Of a DNA stretch of 64,000 nucleotides, positions 7,650-16,880 are shown piece by piece. The notes under the pieces were generated by a model. It had not been told where the DNA came from, made no database searches, and was given only the letters and a program-made list of their open reading frames with translations. The translations under genes and the position numbers were made by a program. Within the stretch, counting starts at the first letter, position 1, and every line of letters starts with the position of its first letter. Source of the DNA: Nitratireductor sp. (GTDB lineage: Bacteria > Pseudomonadota > Alphaproteobacteria > Rhizobiales > Rhizobiaceae); the NCBI GenBank assembly GCA_020637805.1, contig JACKJU010000002.1, forward strand, positions 124,001 through 188,000, read 5' to 3'.

Positions 7650-9100
7650 TTGAGTTCGACCCCGGGTTCGAAGAAGTCGCCAGGGAGCTTGACGCCCATT
7701 GCGACAAGATGTTCGAGGAAGCGCGGCCTCACACCCGTTGCCTCGAAGTGACCGATGATCTTGCCCTCCTCGGTGCGGCCGGTTTTCCGGTACCGAAAAA
7801 TCTCCTGCATCTGGATAATGTCGCTCTCCAGGCCCGTTACCTCCGCGATTGAGGTGACCTTGCGCTGTCCGTCGGAAAGACGGGTGAGCTGGACGATGAT
7901 GTGGATTGCGTTGGCGATCTGGCTGCGGATGGAGTTCACCGTCATCGGCATGCCGGTCATGCCGAGCATCTGTTCCAGTCGGGATATCGCATCGCGCGGC
8001 GTATTGGAGTGAATGGTGGCCATCGAGCCTTCATGGCCCGTGTTCATGGCCTGAAGCATATCGAAGGCCTCTTCGCCGCGAACCTCGCCCAGGATTACCC
8101 TGTCCGGACGCATGCGGAGGGCGTTCTTGACCAGGTCGCGCTGCTTGATTTCGCCGACACCCTCGTTGTTGGCGGGGCGTGTTTCCATTCTGCCGACATG
8201 CGGAATGTGAAGCGCCAATTCCGCCGCATCCTCGATCGTGATGATACGTTCCTTGGCGTCAATGAAAGCTGAAAGCGCGTTCAGCATCGTCGTCTTGCCG
8301 GTGCCTGTACCGCCGGAAATGATCGTGGTCATCCGTGAATTCACGGCGTGTTGCAGCACTTCGGCCATTGGCTTTGCAAGCGCGTTGTACTCCACGAGTT
8401 TTTCCAGGGACAACTTGTTCTTGGAGAACTTTCGGATCGAGACAAGCGGCCCGTCGATCGCAATCGGGCGAATGGCGGCGTTGAAGCGCGATCCATCGGC
8501 CATGCGTGCATCGCACATCGGATTGGATTCATCGATGCGGCGGCCAACGGCTGCGACGATCTTGTTGACCACGCGCAGGAGATGGGCCTCGTCCTTGAAT
8601 GGAATGACCACCGGCTGCAGAACACCCTTGATCTCGGCATAGCAGTTCTTGTGGCCGTTGATCAGGATGTCGGATATCTCCGGGTTGCGCATCAGCGGTT
8701 CGAGTGGACCAAGGCCGGTCATCTCGTCGACAAGCGTGCCGACAAACTCTTCCAGTTCCGCATTGTTGAGCGCCAGGCGCTCCTTGTTGACGTAATCGGT
8801 GACGAACTTGCGGATTTCACCGACGAGTTGATCGCGGGGCAGTTTTTCCAGCGCAACCAGGTTGAATTCTTCCAGCATGCGGCGATGCAGGATGACCTTT
8901 GCTTCGAGAATGCGCTCGCGCGAACCGGATGCCGGACGCTCGCCCGGAATATCATGTTCTGTACCGGCAACTGCCTTTGCGGGAGCCGCAGTCGAAGCGG
9001 CGTCTTCCGGCCGCAACTCCCTGGCCGGTGCCGGTGCGGATTCCGTATCGAAAAGGTCGTCGAAGGGCTGTGTCTGCAGGGCTGAGAAGCGATTGGTCAT
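7646..9100 (-). CDS. cpaF: CpaF/TadA pilus assembly ATPase
   Basis: About 484 residues, a type II/IV secretion ATPase that powers Flp pilus extension and retraction in the cytoplasm. A variable N-terminus (to about residue 60) is followed by the helical CpaF N-domain. Walker A GGTGTGKT lies at about 263-270 and the Walker B region is RVILGEVRGEEAFD, with MNTGHEGSMATIHSN as the His/Asp box region. ATG at 9100 gives MTNRFSALQ; upstream extension adds unlikely residues. It lies 13 bases after cpaE and overlaps tadB. Confidence 0.96.
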   Translation of the reverse strand: MTNRFSALQTQPFDDLFDTESAPAPARELRPEDAASTAAPAKAVAGTEHDIPGERPASGSRERILEAKVILHRRMLEEFNLVALEKLPRDQLVGEIRKFVTDYVNKERLALNNAELEEFVGTLVDEMTGLGPLEPLMRNPEISDILINGHKNCYAEIKGVLQPVVIPFKDEAHLLRVVNKIVAAVGRRIDESNPMCDARMADGSRFNAAIRPIAIDGPLVSIRKFSKNKLSLEKLVEYNALAKPMAEVLQHAVNSRMTTIISGGTGTGKTTMLNALSAFIDAKERIITIEDAAELALHIPHVGRMETRPANNEGVGEIKQRDLVKNALRMRPDRVILGEVRGEEAFDMLQAMNTGHEGSMATIHSNTPRDAISRLEQMLGMTGMPMTVNSIRSQIANAIHIIVQLTRLSDGQRKVTSIAEVTGLESDIIQMQEIFRYRKTGRTEEGKIIGHFEATGVRPRFLEHLVAMGVKLPGDFFEPGVELK

Positions 9101-9113
9101 GTTCTGGCTCCTC

Positions 9114-10349
9114 TCAGCCGGCTTTGCGCTTGAGAAGATTGCGGCCAATCGAGAGGAGGCCCGAACCCGGCCTGCCGGAGCTGCTCTGCAATTCGGCTTC
9201 ACCTGGAAGGATGATTTCCGTCAGGGCCGAGGTCACATTGTTGTTTGCCTCGATCTCGTCGAACTGAACACCGCGGTCCACGGCGTCACGTACAAGACGG
9301 TAGTTGTTGGGGATCGAGCCGGCCAGCTTTGCGCCCAGCGCCTCTTCCACATCGGAAGCGTTGAGGCCGGCATTGTTGTTGCGGCGGTCCATGCGGTTGA
9401 CGATGATCTTTGCCTCGACCTGCTTGCCGACCTTTTCGTCTACCACCTTCAGAAGGCGGCGGGCGTGACGGACAGACGGAACCGTCATGTCGGCAACGAT
9501 GAAGAAGCGGTTGCAGCCCATGATGACCGTCTCGGTCCAGGGGAACCAGATGCGAGGCAGATCGATCACCACGTAGTCGAAATAGGCAGAAACCAGATCA
9601 AGAAGCCGGATGACAAGCGCCGGTTTGAAGGTGCGCATCTCACTCGGGTGGTTCGGCGCGGCAATGATCGAAAGGCCGCTTTCGTGGCGCGAGAGCATCA
9701 CGTCAAGCAACTGGCGGTCCAGGCGCTCCGGCGCATTCTCGATCTCGGTAATGTCGAAACGGGGTTCGATATCCAGGTATTCGGCACAGGAGCCGTGCTG
9801 GAAGTTCAGGTCCACAACGCAGGTGGTGCGGCCAAGCTTGCGGCCGTAGCGGTTGAGGATCGCAGCGGTTTCAAGGGCGATGGCTGTGTTTCCAACTCCA
9901 CCCGATGCGGGCATGAATGCCAGGAACTGTGGTTCGATCTGGTGATCTTCACCTCCCGCATTGACCGCATTGTTGATCGACCGCACGAAATCGGAAGTGG
10001 CCATCGGTTTGACCAGGAAATCCGCGACCTTCAACTGGATCAGTATGCGTGCCGCAGCGGGGCTGAAATTGCTGGAAACAACAATGATCGAGACAGAAGG
10101 TCCGACCATGCGCTTGATTTTCTGGAGCGTCTCGAAATCGGCAACGCTCGATGCGTCCATGTCGATGATCAGCGCATCACAGTTGAACTCGCGCACTTCG
10201 GCCCCGAGTTCGCCGATGGACTTGCCAACGATCTCAAGTTTCTGAGTGTCGCCGGTGGCAATGGCGCCCTTGGCCATGCGCACCAGTTCGGCGTCGGTCG
10301 AGACCATGACGATGTAGCTGGTGCCGGTATCCTTGACGGAGCGTGACAT
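9114..10349 (-). CDS. cpaE: CpaE/TadZ-like pilus localisation protein with degenerate P-loop
   Basis: 411 residues: an N-terminal atypical receiver-like domain (residues ~10-130, with ALIIDMDASSVADFETLQKI) and a C-terminal MinD/ParA-type domain. TadZ/CpaE places the pilus machine, usually at a pole. The deviant Walker A reads ASGGVGNTAIA: both lysines of the KGGxGKT consensus are missing (Ser and Asn in their places), so ATP hydrolysis may be lost or altered. Such variation is known among TadZ proteins. ATG at 10349; the gene lies between the small lipoprotein and cpaF. Confidence 0.93.
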   Translation of the reverse strand: MSRSVKDTGTSYIVMVSTDAELVRMAKGAIATGDTQKLEIVGKSIGELGAEVREFNCDALIIDMDASSVADFETLQKIKRMVGPSVSIIVVSSNFSPAAARILIQLKVADFLVKPMATSDFVRSINNAVNAGGEDHQIEPQFLAFMPASGGVGNTAIALETAAILNRYGRKLGRTTCVVDLNFQHGSCAEYLDIEPRFDITEIENAPERLDRQLLDVMLSRHESGLSIIAAPNHPSEMRTFKPALVIRLLDLVSAYFDYVVIDLPRIWFPWTETVIMGCNRFFIVADMTVPSVRHARRLLKVVDEKVGKQVEAKIIVNRMDRRNNNAGLNASDVEEALGAKLAGSIPNNYRLVRDAVDRGVQFDEIEANNNVTSALTEIILPGEAELQSSSGRPGSGLLSIGRNLLKRKAG

Positions 10350-10403
10350 TCTTATTGTTCCTTGCGCTGCGTTCAGTTTCGTCTGGGCGGTATGGCCGAG
10401 GTT

Positions 10404-10700
10404 TTATTGGGTTATCGGCGCCGCGACCGGCGAGGCGATTACCGTGGTCTGCTCGCCTGGCGCGTTGTAGGTATCGTAGGCCGTAGCCTGTCGGTTGCCG
10501 CTGGTTTCGATATCCCGGTCGTAAGCGCTGCGTTTCCATGGATCGACCATCTGGTTGGAGATGTTCGCTGCCTGTGCATCACCGGCATGGCGCGAGATCC
10601 TGTCGCTGCGCATCAGATAGTTCTCTTCCGCGAACTGCTGGCATCCGGCAAGCGCTGCGAGCGGAAGAAGGGAAACAGCCAAAAGAAGGGTCTTGTGCAT
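10404..10700 (-). CDS. Small lipoprotein in the cpaD position
   Basis: A 98-residue lipoprotein: signal peptide LLLAVSLLPLAALAGC with lipobox Cys20, then a short hydrophilic chain containing RISRHAGDAQAANISNQMVD and PWKRSAYDRDI. A motif like this, with ISxxAGDAxAxNIxxQxVDPWxR, recurs in lipoproteins next to cpaC in rhizobial pilus loci. Full CpaD is about twice as long, so this is either a short companion of the secretin or a reduced CpaD. It lies 18 bases after cpaC. Likely outer-membrane role in secretin assembly, by context. Confidence 0.75.
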   Translation of the reverse strand: MHKTLLLAVSLLPLAALAGCQQFAEENYLMRSDRISRHAGDAQAANISNQMVDPWKRSAYDRDIETSGNRQATAYDTYNAPGEQTTVIASPVAAPITQ

Positions 10701-10718
10701 TTCAACTTTCTCCGTCGT

Positions 10719-12140
10719 TCAGAAATCGAGGATGTGACCGGTTGGCAGGGTGCCATTGTCGGCCTTGGCCAGCTTGCGCAACTGTGCGCGCGATATTTCG
10801 GCCTGACCCGCAAAGAACAGGTCGGCATCGTTGGGAGCTGCGGATGCATCCAGAGGCGTTGCCGGTTTCTGCTCGTTCGGGGCATAGGGCTTGACGAGGT
10901 GAGGTGTGACGATGATGACGAGATCGGTCTCGTTCTTGCGATACGAGGTGGAGCGGAACAGGGCTCCGAGGATCGGCAGATCACCAAGCCAGGGGAACTT
11001 GCGGATGTCGTAGTTGCCGGTGTTCTGCAGCAGGCCCGCCATGACGAAGCTCTGCCCGTCGCGAAGTTCGACGGTGGTCGATGCGCGGCGGACGACGAGG
11101 CCCGGAATCTGGATTCCGCTATTGCCGAAGCTGACGGAGTTCGTGGTGTCGATCGCGCTGACCTCCGGCGAGATACGCATATTGATGAGGCCGTCATCAA
11201 GCACGGTCGGCGTGAATTCGAGGCCAACGCCGAATTTCTTGAACTCGATTTTCACATCGTTGTCGCCGGTACCGACCGGCACCGGAAATTCGCCGCCTGC
11301 GAGAAACGATGCCGTATCGCCCGACAGAGCCACCAGGTTCGGTTCGGCCAGACGGCGTGCCACGCCGCGTTCTTCTAGCGCCTGGATAAGAATATCGACA
11401 TTTGCGCCGTGAGAGATGAGGTTGCCCAGCACCTGGCCAAATGGGGTGCTGCCGCTGACGAGGGCATTTGTCGCGCCAATGATGCCGGATGAGTTGGCGA
11501 CGGCACCACCGGTAGCACCAGACCAGCGGCTGTTGCCGCCGCCGAGGCTAATGCCGAGTTCCTTGCCGCTTGAACGCTGCGCCTCGATGAAGCGGACCTC
11601 AAGCTGAACCTGCGTGGAGGCTTCCACCTTGACGTTGTTGACCATTTCCTTGTCGAACTTCTCGGCAATGGCCTTAGCCTTGCTGGCTGCAACAGGGCTT
11701 TTTGCCTTGCCCGACAATACGACGCGGCCGTTGGCGGATTTTGCCTTGATGTCCGAACCCGCAAGGTTTTCCTTCAGCGCGCGGTTGAGATTGTCCGTGT
11801 CCGGACCGACTTCGATTTCAAGCGAACCGACGAGTTCGCGTGCTTCATTGTAGATCGCGATGCCGGTGGTGCCCTGACGAACACCGACCACGTAGAAGGA
11901 GCGGTCGGTCAGCGGCGATACGGTGGCAACTTCCGGGTCGCCAACGACGATTTCTGCAAAGGTTGCATCGGTGCGGAAGGTGGTGGGTTTGGCAACCGCA
12001 ACGGACACGCTGCGCGTGTTTGTCGAGGAAGCCAGCCTGATCACGGTATCGGCGTGGGCGGGGGAGGTGCCCGCCAGCGGTGTGGCGAACAGGGCCAACC
12101 CCATGAGTGCGGCTGCCGCTAGTTTCCTGGTGATCTTCAT
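10719..12140 (-). CDS. cpaC: CpaC/RcpA outer-membrane secretin of the Flp pilus
   Basis: About 473 residues with a signal peptide ending near SPAHA. The N-terminal pilus-specific N0-like domain contains FAEIVVGDPEVATVSPLTDR, a BON-like segment follows, and the secretin domain holds VQLEVRFIEAQRSSGKELGI, AEPNLVALSGDTASFLAGGE and the C-terminal VRRASTTVELRDGQSFVMAG. It forms the ring through which the pilus leaves the cell. ATG at 12140 has AAGGGTGG upstream; the in-frame GTG at 12149 is less likely. Confidence 0.95.
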   Translation of the reverse strand: MKITRKLAAAALMGLALFATPLAGTSPAHADTVIRLASSTNTRSVSVAVAKPTTFRTDATFAEIVVGDPEVATVSPLTDRSFYVVGVRQGTTGIAIYNEARELVGSLEIEVGPDTDNLNRALKENLAGSDIKAKSANGRVVLSGKAKSPVAASKAKAIAEKFDKEMVNNVKVEASTQVQLEVRFIEAQRSSGKELGISLGGGNSRWSGATGGAVANSSGIIGATNALVSGSTPFGQVLGNLISHGANVDILIQALEERGVARRLAEPNLVALSGDTASFLAGGEFPVPVGTGDNDVKIEFKKFGVGLEFTPTVLDDGLINMRISPEVSAIDTTNSVSFGNSGIQIPGLVVRRASTTVELRDGQSFVMAGLLQNTGNYDIRKFPWLGDLPILGALFRSTSYRKNETDLVIIVTPHLVKPYAPNEQKPATPLDASAAPNDADLFFAGQAEISRAQLRKLAKADNGTLPTGHILDF

Positions 12141-12192
12141 GTCGTCCACCCTTTGGATCCTTCCTGTGAGACCGGATTTCCGGTCATCCCCT

Positions 12193-13131
12193 TCACTGGA
12201 CTTTCTGATTCTGCTTTTCCGTTTCGAGGCTTTCCTCGACGGGTACGGATGCCTGCCTGGTTTCCATGCCGCTTGTCACTTTCACGGTCGTGAAGCGCGG
12301 ACCTTTCTGGGAGCCGCCGAACAGGCCGAAAAGGCCGCCCTTGTCTTCGGCTGGGCTTTCTTCCTCGCCTTCGACAACTTCGCCGGAGCCAGTGGCACCA
12401 AACGAGACTGCAGAAGCATTGACCGTGTCGGTATCGCCAGCTCCGCGCAGAAGAAGCGAAAGTTTGCCGACATTGGTGGCGAGTGCCAGGCGCTGAGCGC
12501 CCTCGGCGTCCGTTTCAAGTGTCACCGACTGCGCGACCTTCGGGCCTTCGGAACGCGAGCCGGCCACCTGGTCGATGGAGAGGACCTTGACGTTTTCGAG
12601 CAGGATATTGGCTGTCTGCTCGCCGGTCTTGCGATCGCGCTGGGCAAAGACAATATCGACCCGGTCGCCCGGCATGACGAAGCCGCCGACGCCCTTCACC
12701 GTGTCGACCGGAATGGTAACTGCGCGCATTCCCTCGGAAATGATGCCTGCGAGGCTGGCGCGGCGATTGTCGCCGGTCAGCTTGACGACAAGAAGAGGTT
12801 CATTTGCCTCGATCGGCTGAATGGCCTTGCGCTCGCCCTTGCCAACCACTTCGTCGATTGAGGAAAAGCTTCCTTCGGGAAGGGAATCCTTTGGCCAATC
12901 GACTAGACGGAGATCTTCCCTGGTCAGCTTGTCGCCGAAGGCAAGCGCACGGTTGGCGACAACGATCTGGGAAACTTCGACCACCGGACCGTTGTCGCCA
13001 ATCTCGGAGAGGCGCTCCCGGGTCCTGTTTTCCAGGTACTGGTTGCCCGCATAATAGGATGTTGCGCCGAATACGATGGCCAGCCCCGCCATCACGGTCA
13101 GTTTTCCACTCACGCCCTGTTTCCCCTGCAT
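12193..13131 (-). CDS. cpaB: CpaB/RcpC pilus assembly protein with SAF domain
   Basis: About 312 residues: an N-terminal membrane anchor (LTVMAGLAIVFGATSYYAG), a SAF domain at about residues 45-110 (VVVANRALAFGDKLTREDLR and GERKAIQPIEANEPLL), the RcpC/CpaB domain (VPGD-like VMPGDRVDIVFAQRD) and a low-complexity acidic C-terminus. It is a periplasmic partner of the secretin. ATG at 13131 gives a normal anchor; upstream codons add 26 unlikely residues. It is first of the tight cpaB-tadD run, with a TTAA-N8-TTAA element about 40 bases upstream. Confidence 0.93.
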   Translation of the reverse strand: MQGKQGVSGKLTVMAGLAIVFGATSYYAGNQYLENRTRERLSEIGDNGPVVEVSQIVVANRALAFGDKLTREDLRLVDWPKDSLPEGSFSSIDEVVGKGERKAIQPIEANEPLLVVKLTGDNRRASLAGIISEGMRAVTIPVDTVKGVGGFVMPGDRVDIVFAQRDRKTGEQTANILLENVKVLSIDQVAGSRSEGPKVAQSVTLETDAEGAQRLALATNVGKLSLLLRGAGDTDTVNASAVSFGATGSGEVVEGEEESPAEDKGGLFGLFGGSQKGPRFTTVKVTSGMETRQASVPVEESLETEKQNQKVQ

Positions 13132-13337
13132 TTTTTTGGGTCTGCTTTTGGGAAAACTTATCGTGGATGCATTAATACAAGGCTTAACGCCCTTGCGGAT
13201 TTGGCTCAAATCTTAATCATTGAGCCGGAAATCAGGTTTCAGGGTTAACGGCGGGTGATCAGTTTCCTTGCCCGCAATAGCCAGGTAAAGGCGCGTCGGG
13301 CATGGTTCTGACTGGCTCGCACTACCAACGCGAAAGG

Positions 13338-15128
13338 CTATTTCGACAGGCGAAGCTGCGAGATCTCGGTTCCGATGGCCTGCATCGCGCCTGCGATGGC
13401 ATCGCCCTGGACGTCGTAATAGTAGCGCTTGCCGTTCTTGCCCTCGGAGGCGCAGTCATAGAGCACATCCTTCACGCTTGAGCCGTCGGAGACGTCATAG
13501 GCGATCGTAAAGACGGTGTATGCCGGTTCCTGATCCGCATCCTGAATGGCCTTGATGTTTGCGCAGGTTGTCTTCGTGTGTGCGTTCATTGCCTCGACGA
13601 GACTCATGCTCTCTGTCAACCCGCTGAAGACACGTCCATCCTTCTCGTATCCCCAGGCGGAATATTGGGAATCGTTGTAGGTGCTCTGATTGGGATAGGT
13701 GTTGTTGCCGTCGGTCAGAACGATGATGTACTTGTCGTTTTCGTATTCGTCGTAGCCGCGTCCGGCAGTAAACGGCTCCGCTGCCGACAGGGTTCGCCAT
13801 CCCCATGCAATTCCAGCCTGAACGTTGGTGTACCCGCCGGCGCGCATGGCGTCGATGGCGTCATCGACCGTCGTCAGGCTCGTCGTGAGTGGCGTGATTG
13901 GCGTCGTGGTGCACATGAGGTTGGGACCATAGTAGCCATAGTCCCGGGATTTTTTCGTGCCCAGTTTCGAGTAGGCGGACTCGCTGTTGTACTTCATGGA
14001 CCACCACTGGCGGTCGTGCTGGCGGGACTTGTTTCCGTAGTTGTATCCTTCACCGGATACATAGGTGCCGAAGGTGTATGCACCCGAAGACGAATTGCGG
14101 TCGTAGTCATCCAGATAGTTGTTGGAATAGTCGTCGTCTTCGTTGCTGCCCTTCTCGTTGGGTTCGTCGGGTGCGAACATCGGTACGTACAGGGTGTCAG
14201 CTACCATGTCGTTGGGCTCGTCGTCGGTCGTGTTGTAGGGCCACGGCCGCATTTCCACGCAACCTGCCCATGCCACGTCGATGGCATCGAACAGCGTCCA
14301 GCGGGTCAGCCAGTCGACCTCGGTACCGGTCTCGTCCTGGCTGTAGCCCTTGATGCCCTTGTATCCGCCGCCAGTCTCCACAAAGCCACCCCAGCTGTCG
14401 CCGCGCTTCGAGCTTGCATCCCATGCGATGTTCTCATGGTGGATGGAAGACCAGCCGTTCATGTCCATCCAGGTCTCGCCCCGGTTGCCGGATCCGATGT
14501 TGACGGAGGCCGCGAATGGAACGACTGAAATCTTCACGGGGTCGGCCTTGGTGGACATGGCGCCTACGGAATGAAGCTGTGCGGCAAGTTGTTTTGCGGC
14601 CGTGGTTGCCTTTTCGAGCCGTGTTTCACTCGTGCCGCCTGTATAGGAGTCCATCGAACCCGAGTTGTCGATCACGATGGCAACTTCGATCGAACGGTTG
14701 CCGGCAGATATCTCCGAAACGATGTCCATGTCGAAGTGATAGATCTTCAGGATTGGCGCGAGATAGGTCGGATACCTGTAGTCGACGTTGACCCGCACAC
14801 CCTTGACTATGTCTTCATCTGACTTGACGAGAGAAAGTGCCAGCGTTGTGTTGTCGGCGTTCATCCGGCCCTTGATGTTGGCGTAGAAGAATTTCCGCGC
14901 GTAATTCTGCAGCTCTGTCTGATCCCGTGTCTGGGAAAGCAACTTGCCTGAGGCGAGGGCAGAGGCGTCAGCGGCATACTGAAGGATTGCACGCTCGCGA
15001 AACACATTCGATGTTTCCACGGCGACCGCTGCCGATCCCGCAAGGAGCGGCAGGGTGAGGCCGAAGACCAGCGCAAAATTGCCGCCTTCTTCACTCAGGA
15101 AGCGTGAGACGAGGCTGCGAGCGGACAT
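13338..15128 (-). CDS. TadG-like protein with von Willebrand A domain
   Basis: 596 residues. The N-terminus FLSEEGGNFALVFGLTLP plus one membrane helix is the TadE/TadG-type anchor. A vWA domain follows with a complete-looking MIDAS motif (VIDNSGSMDS, about residues 150-160) and is split by a long Asp/Asn/Tyr/Gly-rich insertion (about 230-400, including EPNEKGSNEDDDYSNNYLDD). The second half of the vWA fold includes YIIVLTDGNNTYPNQ. TadG-type proteins are periplasmic factors of the Flp pilus. It lies 206 bases upstream of cpaB on the same strand. TTAA-N7-CTAA at 15176-15190 lies about 50 bases upstream. Confidence 0.88.
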   Translation of the reverse strand: MSARSLVSRFLSEEGGNFALVFGLTLPLLAGSAAVAVETSNVFRERAILQYAADASALASGKLLSQTRDQTELQNYARKFFYANIKGRMNADNTTLALSLVKSDEDIVKGVRVNVDYRYPTYLAPILKIYHFDMDIVSEISAGNRSIEVAIVIDNSGSMDSYTGGTSETRLEKATTAAKQLAAQLHSVGAMSTKADPVKISVVPFAASVNIGSGNRGETWMDMNGWSSIHHENIAWDASSKRGDSWGGFVETGGGYKGIKGYSQDETGTEVDWLTRWTLFDAIDVAWAGCVEMRPWPYNTTDDEPNDMVADTLYVPMFAPDEPNEKGSNEDDDYSNNYLDDYDRNSSSGAYTFGTYVSGEGYNYGNKSRQHDRQWWSMKYNSESAYSKLGTKKSRDYGYYGPNLMCTTTPITPLTTSLTTVDDAIDAMRAGGYTNVQAGIAWGWRTLSAAEPFTAGRGYDEYENDKYIIVLTDGNNTYPNQSTYNDSQYSAWGYEKDGRVFSGLTESMSLVEAMNAHTKTTCANIKAIQDADQEPAYTVFTIAYDVSDGSSVKDVLYDCASEGKNGKRYYYDVQGDAIAGAMQAIGTEISQLRLSK

Positions 15129-15256
15129 TTATTGTTTCCCGGGGAATCGAACCTCGGAAGTCTCACATGAGAAATTTAACACTACGCTAAGTTCGTGACC
15201 GCAAGTTTATCGATTATCCGAACAGGCGATGTTGAAGGTAGACTTTGCCTGCTCCC

Positions 15257-16186
15257 TCATGCGTGCCGGCTGAGCCATTCGATCAGCATTGCCGTGGCAT
15301 CATCGCGATTGATCTCGTTTAGCGTCTCGTGGCGGGTTTCAGGGAGTACCAAGTCTTTCACGTCGGTGATGCCCGCCTTTCGCAGGCGAGTGGACAGGCG
15401 TGTCATGGCGGAGCCAAGGCTGGAACACGGGTCAGCGCCACCGCCAAGCAGGAACATGGGCAATTCGTTGCGGATCCTGGCCAGTTCGCCGTCATCGGCC
15501 CCATTCAACATCATGCCGGTGACATCGAGCCACAATCCGCTGCTGCAAGCAAAACCGCAGAGCGGATCGGCAACATATTTGTCCACCTCGGCCTCGTCGC
15601 GCGAAAGCCAGTCGAACGCAGTCCGGTTTGGCTTGAATTTCGCATTCCAGTCTTCGAAGGTCAGCTTTTCCGCGATCCGGCTTGGCGTGTCCGATCCCTT
15701 GAAGAAGCGTTCCGATTTGAGCAGGAAGCGGAAAATGCGCAGCATGGGACCTGCATCTACCCCCGAATTCCAAAGTGCCGCGCCGTCGAGCCTGTCGGAG
15801 TTCCTGATGCAGTAGCTGACGCCCAGGATCGAACCCATTGAATGCCCGAAATAGAAGAGCGGAAGGCCTGGCCACTTTTCGCGGGCATGCATGTTGACAG
15901 CCAGCATGTCATCCAGAACCTTTTGACCGCCATTCCTTGCAGAGAAGATGCCGAGAGGGGCATCGGGCGCCCGGGTTCGACCATGGCCACGATGATCGTT
16001 GGCAATGAAGTGAAAACCTGCGCGATTGAGATCGGCGGCAAGCCTTTCGTAGCGTGCGGCATGTTCTGCCATGCCGTGACCTGCCTGAACAATGCCCCTG
16101 GGTGCCGCTTCGGCTTCGCCCGAATAGACGTTCAGCGTTGCCCCTGTAGGACTCTCGAACGAGTAGTTGATGAATTCGGTGGCCAA
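15257..16186 (-). CDS. Alpha/beta hydrolase, monoacylglycerol-lipase-like
   Basis: 309 residues of the serine aminopeptidase S33/lysophospholipase group. Features are an HG-type oxyanion segment (VQAGHGMAEHAARY), FIANDHRGHGRT, and the nucleophile elbow FYFGHSMGSILG; the C-terminal HETLNE supplies the probable catalytic His. It probably hydrolyses monoglycerides or lysophospholipids in the cytoplasm. The start is TTG at 16186 with AGGGAG upstream, because no ATG precedes the conserved N-terminal strands. It is divergent from the gene at 16373; an inverted repeat CTGCAA-N5-TTGCAG lies between them at 16240-16256. Confidence 0.85.
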   Translation of the reverse strand: MATEFINYSFESPTGATLNVYSGEAEAAPRGIVQAGHGMAEHAARYERLAADLNRAGFHFIANDHRGHGRTRAPDAPLGIFSARNGGQKVLDDMLAVNMHAREKWPGLPLFYFGHSMGSILGVSYCIRNSDRLDGAALWNSGVDAGPMLRIFRFLLKSERFFKGSDTPSRIAEKLTFEDWNAKFKPNRTAFDWLSRDEAEVDKYVADPLCGFACSSGLWLDVTGMMLNGADDGELARIRNELPMFLLGGGADPCSSLGSAMTRLSTRLRKAGITDVKDLVLPETRHETLNEINRDDATAMLIEWLSRHA

Positions 16187-16372
16187 ACCCGTGCTCCCTG
16201 TGGTTTCATCAGTATCAGAGAAGCGCCAATGGCGGTTTCCTGCAATAGCGTTGCAGTTTATTCCACGAAACGGGAGGCAATGCGATTGCAGATTGACCTA
16301 GAGCAATTGAGCGGGGCGGCGTTTTGCCTAGCTTCTGAATAGTAAGATTGTTGTTCCTTGAGGAGGGGAAAC

Positions 16373-16873
16373 ATGCTTCGAAATCTCAATTGCGTACCGG
16401 TGAAGCGCATGGCGGCCCTGCTGGGAGCGATCGCGTTGACGGGATCGATGATTGGTGCGCCGAAGGCCGACACGTCCGAGGATCCGTTCAAGGAAATCCG
16501 CGGCAAATGGGGCGGCAGCGGGGTGATGTCGCTCTCGGAGGGGCGTAAGGAACGCCTTGCCTGCAGCGCCGAATACAGCGGATCAAGCTCTCTCCGGCTG
16601 GTCATCGACTGCTCAAGCAAGAACAACAAGATCAACCTTCAGGCAAAACTTTCTTCCAATGCCGGAAGGCTGGCAGGTACATGGAGCGAAAAGACCTACA
16701 ACGTTCTGGGCGTTATTTCAGGCAAGATGACGGACAACAAGATCAGCTTCAACATTGCCGGAGGGGTGCTGGGACGGATGTCGGTTTCCTATACCAAGAC
16801 CCGGCAACGCGTGAACATCAGCGTTCAGAACCTTCCGCTCAAGGATGTGAGTATCAACATGACCAGACGCTGA
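16373..16873 (+). CDS. Exported protein of unknown function preceding the Mla operon
   Basis: About 166 residues. ATG at 16373 follows a very strong AGGAGGGG site. A signal peptide (MAALLGAIALTGSMIGAPKA) precedes a beta-rich domain: IRGKWGGSGVMSLSEGRKER, a Cys pair (ACSAEY and IDCSS), and LAGTWSEKTYNVLGVISGKM. The GxW...G pattern resembles small periplasmic barrel or lipocalin-like domains found in rhizobial hypothetical proteins. It ends 7 bases before the MlaE-type gene and may be cotranscribed, hinting at an envelope lipid role, but I cannot assign a function. Confidence 0.75.
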   Translation: MLRNLNCVPVKRMAALLGAIALTGSMIGAPKADTSEDPFKEIRGKWGGSGVMSLSEGRKERLACSAEYSGSSSLRLVIDCSSKNNKINLQAKLSSNAGRLAGTWSEKTYNVLGVISGKMTDNKISFNIAGGVLGRMSVSYTKTRQRVNISVQNLPLKDVSINMTRR

Positions 16874-16880
16874 GCCTGTC

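Noticed and set aside
8862..10346. Long plus-strand frame (about 494 codons) opposite cpaF and cpaE
   Set aside because: It is antisense to two well-supported genes, has Arg/His-rich composition and no family features; an artefact of GC-rich codons.
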